The notes beneath the pieces are model-generated. The model saw nothing but the letters and a program-made list of their open reading frames with translations. It was not told the origin of the DNA and ran no database searches. A stretch of 64,000 bases of DNA from Daphnia pulex (lineage: Eukaryota > Arthropoda > Branchiopoda > Diplostraca > Daphniidae): the NCBI RefSeq assembly GCF_021134715.1, contig NC_060023.1, forward strand, positions 2,728,001 to 2,792,000, in the 5' to 3' direction. A program made the translations under genes and the position numbers. Shown here in pieces: positions 59,956 to 64,000 of the stretch (its first letter is position 1; every line of letters begins with the position of its first letter).

Positions 59956-62900
59956 ATATCTAGCGCTATCTTCTCACCTGAGGGGGTTCGTTTTTCTTTG
60001 CTAGCCAACACACAAACACCCACCTTTTAATTTCAAATTTCCAGCGAACGAAGGGGGGGGGGGGGGATTTAAATCTCTTTTCAACCCTCCCACTTCCATC
60101 CTTCCATCGGCGATTCACCCTCAACTTCCCAGTTGCTTTTGTGGTCCGACTCTGCTGGACTCATTTCCGGCCATTAGGAACTAATCTAGTGTAACGCGCT
60201 TCGAGAAATGATAATGACCAAGAATAAGAAATAACTACAGACACACTGTGTATATATATATATCTTTGTGTGTAAAGCTCAAGCGAAATAGAAAGAAAAG
60301 TACGTATACGCTAGTAAAAGTGTATACTGTATAGACTATATAATCCCAGCCATCAGGCTCTTTTCCATTTGCCATTAAAAAAGGAAACCAAAAACTCTTA
60401 ATTGATGACAATAGAGAGCTAAAAGAGATGGGGGGGGGATGTCGTATAATGGGAATTATATAGCCGAGTTTGTGTGTGTGTGTCTAAAGTAACCGAAAAT
60501 TGAAAGAAGGAAAAGTATAGTCTAAAAGTTTTCTCGTCGGCGGCGGCGGCGGCAGCGGTGGTAAATATAATAAGCGCAACAACAACAACATCTATAGTTG
60601 TTGTTTTTTCTGCGTAAAAAAAAAGGAGGAAGAAGAAGAGAACTTAATCGCTTTACAACTTCCCAACAGCAGCACAAGAGCCGAGCTTATATTATTGGCT
60701 GGCTCTCAGTGTGCACTTCATTTCAAACGATTCGCCAGAATTGTTGAGGTTTTTTAAATCCCCTTAGCTTTCGTGATGTTATTTCACTCGGCAGGGGGTA
60801 ACAAACACCACACCGACACAATCAAATTCATTTCTCTATTCAAATGAGTATAATCAATTAAAGTACCAAACCGAAGAAGATTCAAATTCAATTTGATTCA
60901 CAACCACGAATCAATTTAAATTCAAACAATTGATTCAAATATACAAGCGAATATAATTTTAACCGCAAACAACCAAATAATTGGCCATGGTCAATCATTT
61001 ATTTCTATCCCCGCAGCAAACAAAAAATAATCATTCCGCGCATAGAGTGTATGATTTGAATTTTCCCTCCGCTCCCTAATAATAAGGAAGAGGCGAAAAC
61101 AAATGAAGAAAGAAAAACTAGACCCCGGGAACGTTTAAAAAATCATTGACACTTTCTCTAGCTCCCATCCAATAGAGTTCCCAGAAAAAAAAAGGGAACC
61201 AACCGAGTCAAATAGGTGTACACAATGCTATAAGTAGTCTAAGTTAATAATTCAAACACAAAGAAAAAATAACCTTCTTCTATACTTCTTGGGTTTGGCT
61301 GCCGCCGCCGCCAGACTCGATGATGATGGCCACCCGGCTGGCTGCTGGCTGCTGCTGCCTCCAACGTTTTAGCTTGTTCACACAGCCGTGTGAAACCTGC
61401 AATCATATTCGTCAGGTACCGCGCTACCACCATCTCTATACTACACTCCCATTAAGTGAAAAAAGATAAGCGAAAACCCGGCCGCGCCATTTTTAAAAAA
61501 GGAAAAAGAGAAAAGCCGATAATGCGCTAAAAAATCAAACAAGCGCGGAAAAATGATAAATATGCCCGAAAAATCTAATAAGGTGGGAGAAAAATTGGAA
61601 AGTGAAAGACAAATTATATTTCAGCGAGGGAAATGGTTTCGCGACTCTCATTACGGGGCGGTATTTTTGATTTAAAGTCGACAAAAAAAATGTTTTTTTT
61701 TTCCTTTTTTAAATAGAAAATTTCCCCCTCTCAGGTGTGTATATATGCACAGAGGAGATGATGTGGTCGCTGGCTGGTGTGGTATAGACAAACACCAAAA
61801 GAATAAGAGAGAGAAGAGAGTGTGGCTATTAATGTGACGGTGTCAGTAAAAACCTTGTAACTAGAGAGCGCCTACGCTCCATCAGCAGCTAGAGGCCTCT
61901 AGTTACTTCTCTGATTTCTAATAACTAAAAAAAGCCCCTCTTTTGCTGTGTGTGCTGCTGCCCTTCTAAGGCTTATATTATCACAAGAGGAGGGGGGAGA
62001 TTTTAATACACACACAAGACACTTGCTGTTAAGAAAAAAAAAACTTTGTGTGTGAGCCAAACGACGATGGTGGTAGCAATCATCCGTTAATCGCTTGCCT
62101 CGTTGTCTCCTATTTTTTTAAACACAGCCAGCGAGTAAAACCTTTGTGTGTGTTAGTTAGACATTTTTACCTGTGCTGCAAGTATCATCCCATTTTTCCT
62201 TCCTGTGTGTGTGTGTGTCTATTACCACCACCCACACACTTGCAACCCTCCTCCCTCTTGTCGTTATATTATTGTGATCATATTTTTCTTTTCCCTCTGC
62301 TTCTGCTGCTGCTCTCGGATGTGTCTCCAGCTCCGTGGGAAGATTGGCCGTCAACTTTTCTTTACTTCAATTTTGTCATCTCCCCCTTCTCTCCTTCTGT
62401 TGTCGGGTTATGTGACGAGATAAAAAGAAATGAGCCACACACACACAAGTAGCTTATGCGAAAAAATATGAAGTTCTATTTTATTTTAAACGAAAATATC
62501 GTGTTACTAAACCACCCGGAATAATAAACCACCCGAGCTGTTATGTTGTTGTTGTTGTGTCCACTTCTCTTCTAAATATCTAATAATATCACATATAATC
62601 TTTATAAACCACCACAACCACCATTCCCTGTATGTAACCAAGCAAGCAACGAGACGCGTACGCTTTTGTATATATTGTGTATACGTCCTATATAAAGCGA
62701 TTGTAATCACCTGCTGGGCAGGCCGCCGGTTATTCATATCTGTCATCGCGCGGCCATCAGAGGCCAGCAATAAAAGAAAAAAAGGGGGAAAAATAATAAT
62801 AAAACGGGAATATGCGATATAATATTTGTCAAATATTTAATAGTAGACTACACTACCGGTAGTAAGTATATAGTGGTTGGGAGGGCTTTAGATCTAAATA

Positions 62901-63900
62901 ATAATATCGACTGAATCAAATATTGAATGGCATAGCCACATTGTATCGTGTTCGAATAAGCGGAGCATATCGGAGGAAATAAAAAAAGAGACAGACAGAT
63001 GTTCTTGTTTTAATCCACCCCCTATACATCAGCCTAGCGACAAAATAATATCTCAAAAGAAAATAAAAAAGAAAATCGATGGACAGAAATTGATAAAAAA
63101 AATTGAGACATAAGCAGAAGCTCAGAATGTGTTTAACACCAAACAAGTCGAGCGTGTCGCAAACACACAGCAATGTCATGCGCTCATGTCTAACTACGAT
63201 TATAGAACTTCACTACTAGCTACTAGCTAGAATACATTTCGGATGCCCGGAAATAGTTTGGAAACTTATGAAGGCCCAGCAGTATATAGTCAAAATATGT
63301 TTGTTTATATCTATACAATTTCATTTATTTCTTTTTTTGTTTGTTTTTCAATTGGAATGTTACGCACATCCGTTTCTCTTTAGCCTCTCTCTCTCTCTCG
63401 GAATATATAGTGACGTGAGTCTCGACTAATATCTCTATACCTTTTACCTGATGGGCTACCGAGAAAAAATATCCCAACATTTTTTCAGGGCCATTGAATC
63501 TGCCGAGTTTCGGTGGAAAGGAAAAATATAATATTAGAACCAAAACGCGCAGCACAAAACACTCGCCGTCCGTCCGTTAAGTAAGTATAATATTTCTCCT
63601 TTTTCCACTCCGCGTATAATCTTTACGAGCGCCTCTTATTTTCTAATTCCAAAGTAGTCATAACGCATGTTTTATTACAGCCTACACATATTCCATGTCT
63701 CTCGGAGATTGTCAGCTGTGTGCGCAACCGAAAAAAACAAACAAAAAACAAACACAGAAAAACTATATGGTGATGAGAAGTTTCCTCTCTCGTCTATTTT
63801 AACTTGTCGTCTTTTTCTCGCTGTTCTTGTCTTACCTTAATTAGGATGTAATGAAACATCCGACGTATAGCGCCCGGCAATTACGGTTTTCTGGGAGCTC
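59956..63900. other. Simple-sequence-rich noncoding DNA
   Basis: G runs (60053-60065), a GGC tract near 60540, CAA/AAC tracts, TG tracts and TATATA. A minus-strand ORF at 61239-61433 is Ala/His/Arg low complexity and unsupported. No gene recognised. Confidence 0.4.
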
Positions 63901-63909
63901 TCAGCTACA

Positions 63910-63936
63910 TATATAGGCTTGAGAGAAAGCCACAAC
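63910..63936 (+). promoter_or_regulatory. Candidate core promoter near the right edge
   Basis: TATATA at 63910-63915 with an initiator-like CCATCA near 63935 and a donor-like CTGT/gtgagt at about 63952, as expected for a short leader exon of a gene continuing outside the window. Weak evidence in a TATA-rich region. Confidence 0.3.
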
Positions 63937-64000
63937 CATCAAGCAACGACTGTGTGAGTAGGTTTAGGTTATATAGCTCTTAAAAGTCGTTTCCGAAAAA

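Noticed and set aside
61239-61433. 64-aa minus-strand ORF with Ala/His/Arg
   Set aside because: Low complexity from GCC/GCT repeats; no partner exons.
1-64000. CRISPR arrays, bacterial operons, rRNA genes
   Set aside because: The window is eukaryotic; no spaced identical repeats or rRNA sequence were seen.

Overview
The window looks like nuclear DNA of an arthropod, most likely a branchiopod crustacean such as Daphnia. Reasons: dense genes with many 60-110 nt GT-AG introns, three DM4/12-type genes (an arthropod-specific family), a Tyr/Thr/Pro-rich secreted repeat protein of cuticular style, TATA/initiator core promoters, and a mixture of Copia, Gypsy, L2-like LINE, piggyBac-like and TA-flanked elements. 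Species is inference; I ran no searches.

Layout. 1-1661: 3' part of a DC-STAMP-domain membrane protein (+). 2110-7038: complete 14-exon DDX31/Dbp7-type DEAD-box RNA helicase (+). 7799-13045: three tandem DM4/12 paralogues (-), each with a TATA box and the same exon structure. 14107-14434: a piggyBac-like MITE. 14659-18050: an L2/CR1-type LINE with an open 1048-aa endonuclease/RT frame (-). 18475-20922: the repeat-protein gene (-), whose second intron consists almost entirely of a TA-flanked MITE. 21575-22196: solo LTR. 22314-30946: a decayed Gypsy element split by a young Copia element (22407-28277, identical 5-bp target duplications), whose gag-pol is itself cut by intron-like gaps. 31069-32440: a broken coiled-coil ORF and a foldback element. 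33115-37258: an IFT122 pseudogene (-), 5'-truncated, with a nonsense codon and four frame breaks. 37655-39521: a leucine-rich-repeat gene (+). 41568-42538: a small zinc-finger gene (+). 46021-59955: a dispersed, decayed second copy of DDX31 exons 6-13 (+), in order and orientation. The rest, especially 47.3-56.1 kb and 60-64 kb, is microsatellite-rich noncoding DNA.

The most unusual signals are: (1) a MITE that appears to have become a spliceable intron, adding two codons in frame; (2) a Copia element whose pol is interrupted by frame-respecting GT-AG gaps; (3) a DDX31 duplicate in which the last intron is far better conserved than the exons, including a 64-nt block with one difference, pointing to a noncoding function or gene conversion; (4) an IFT122 copy with clean splice sites but a broken frame. 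The host genes are unrelated housekeeping, ciliary and cuticle-type functions; nothing here behaves as an operon.
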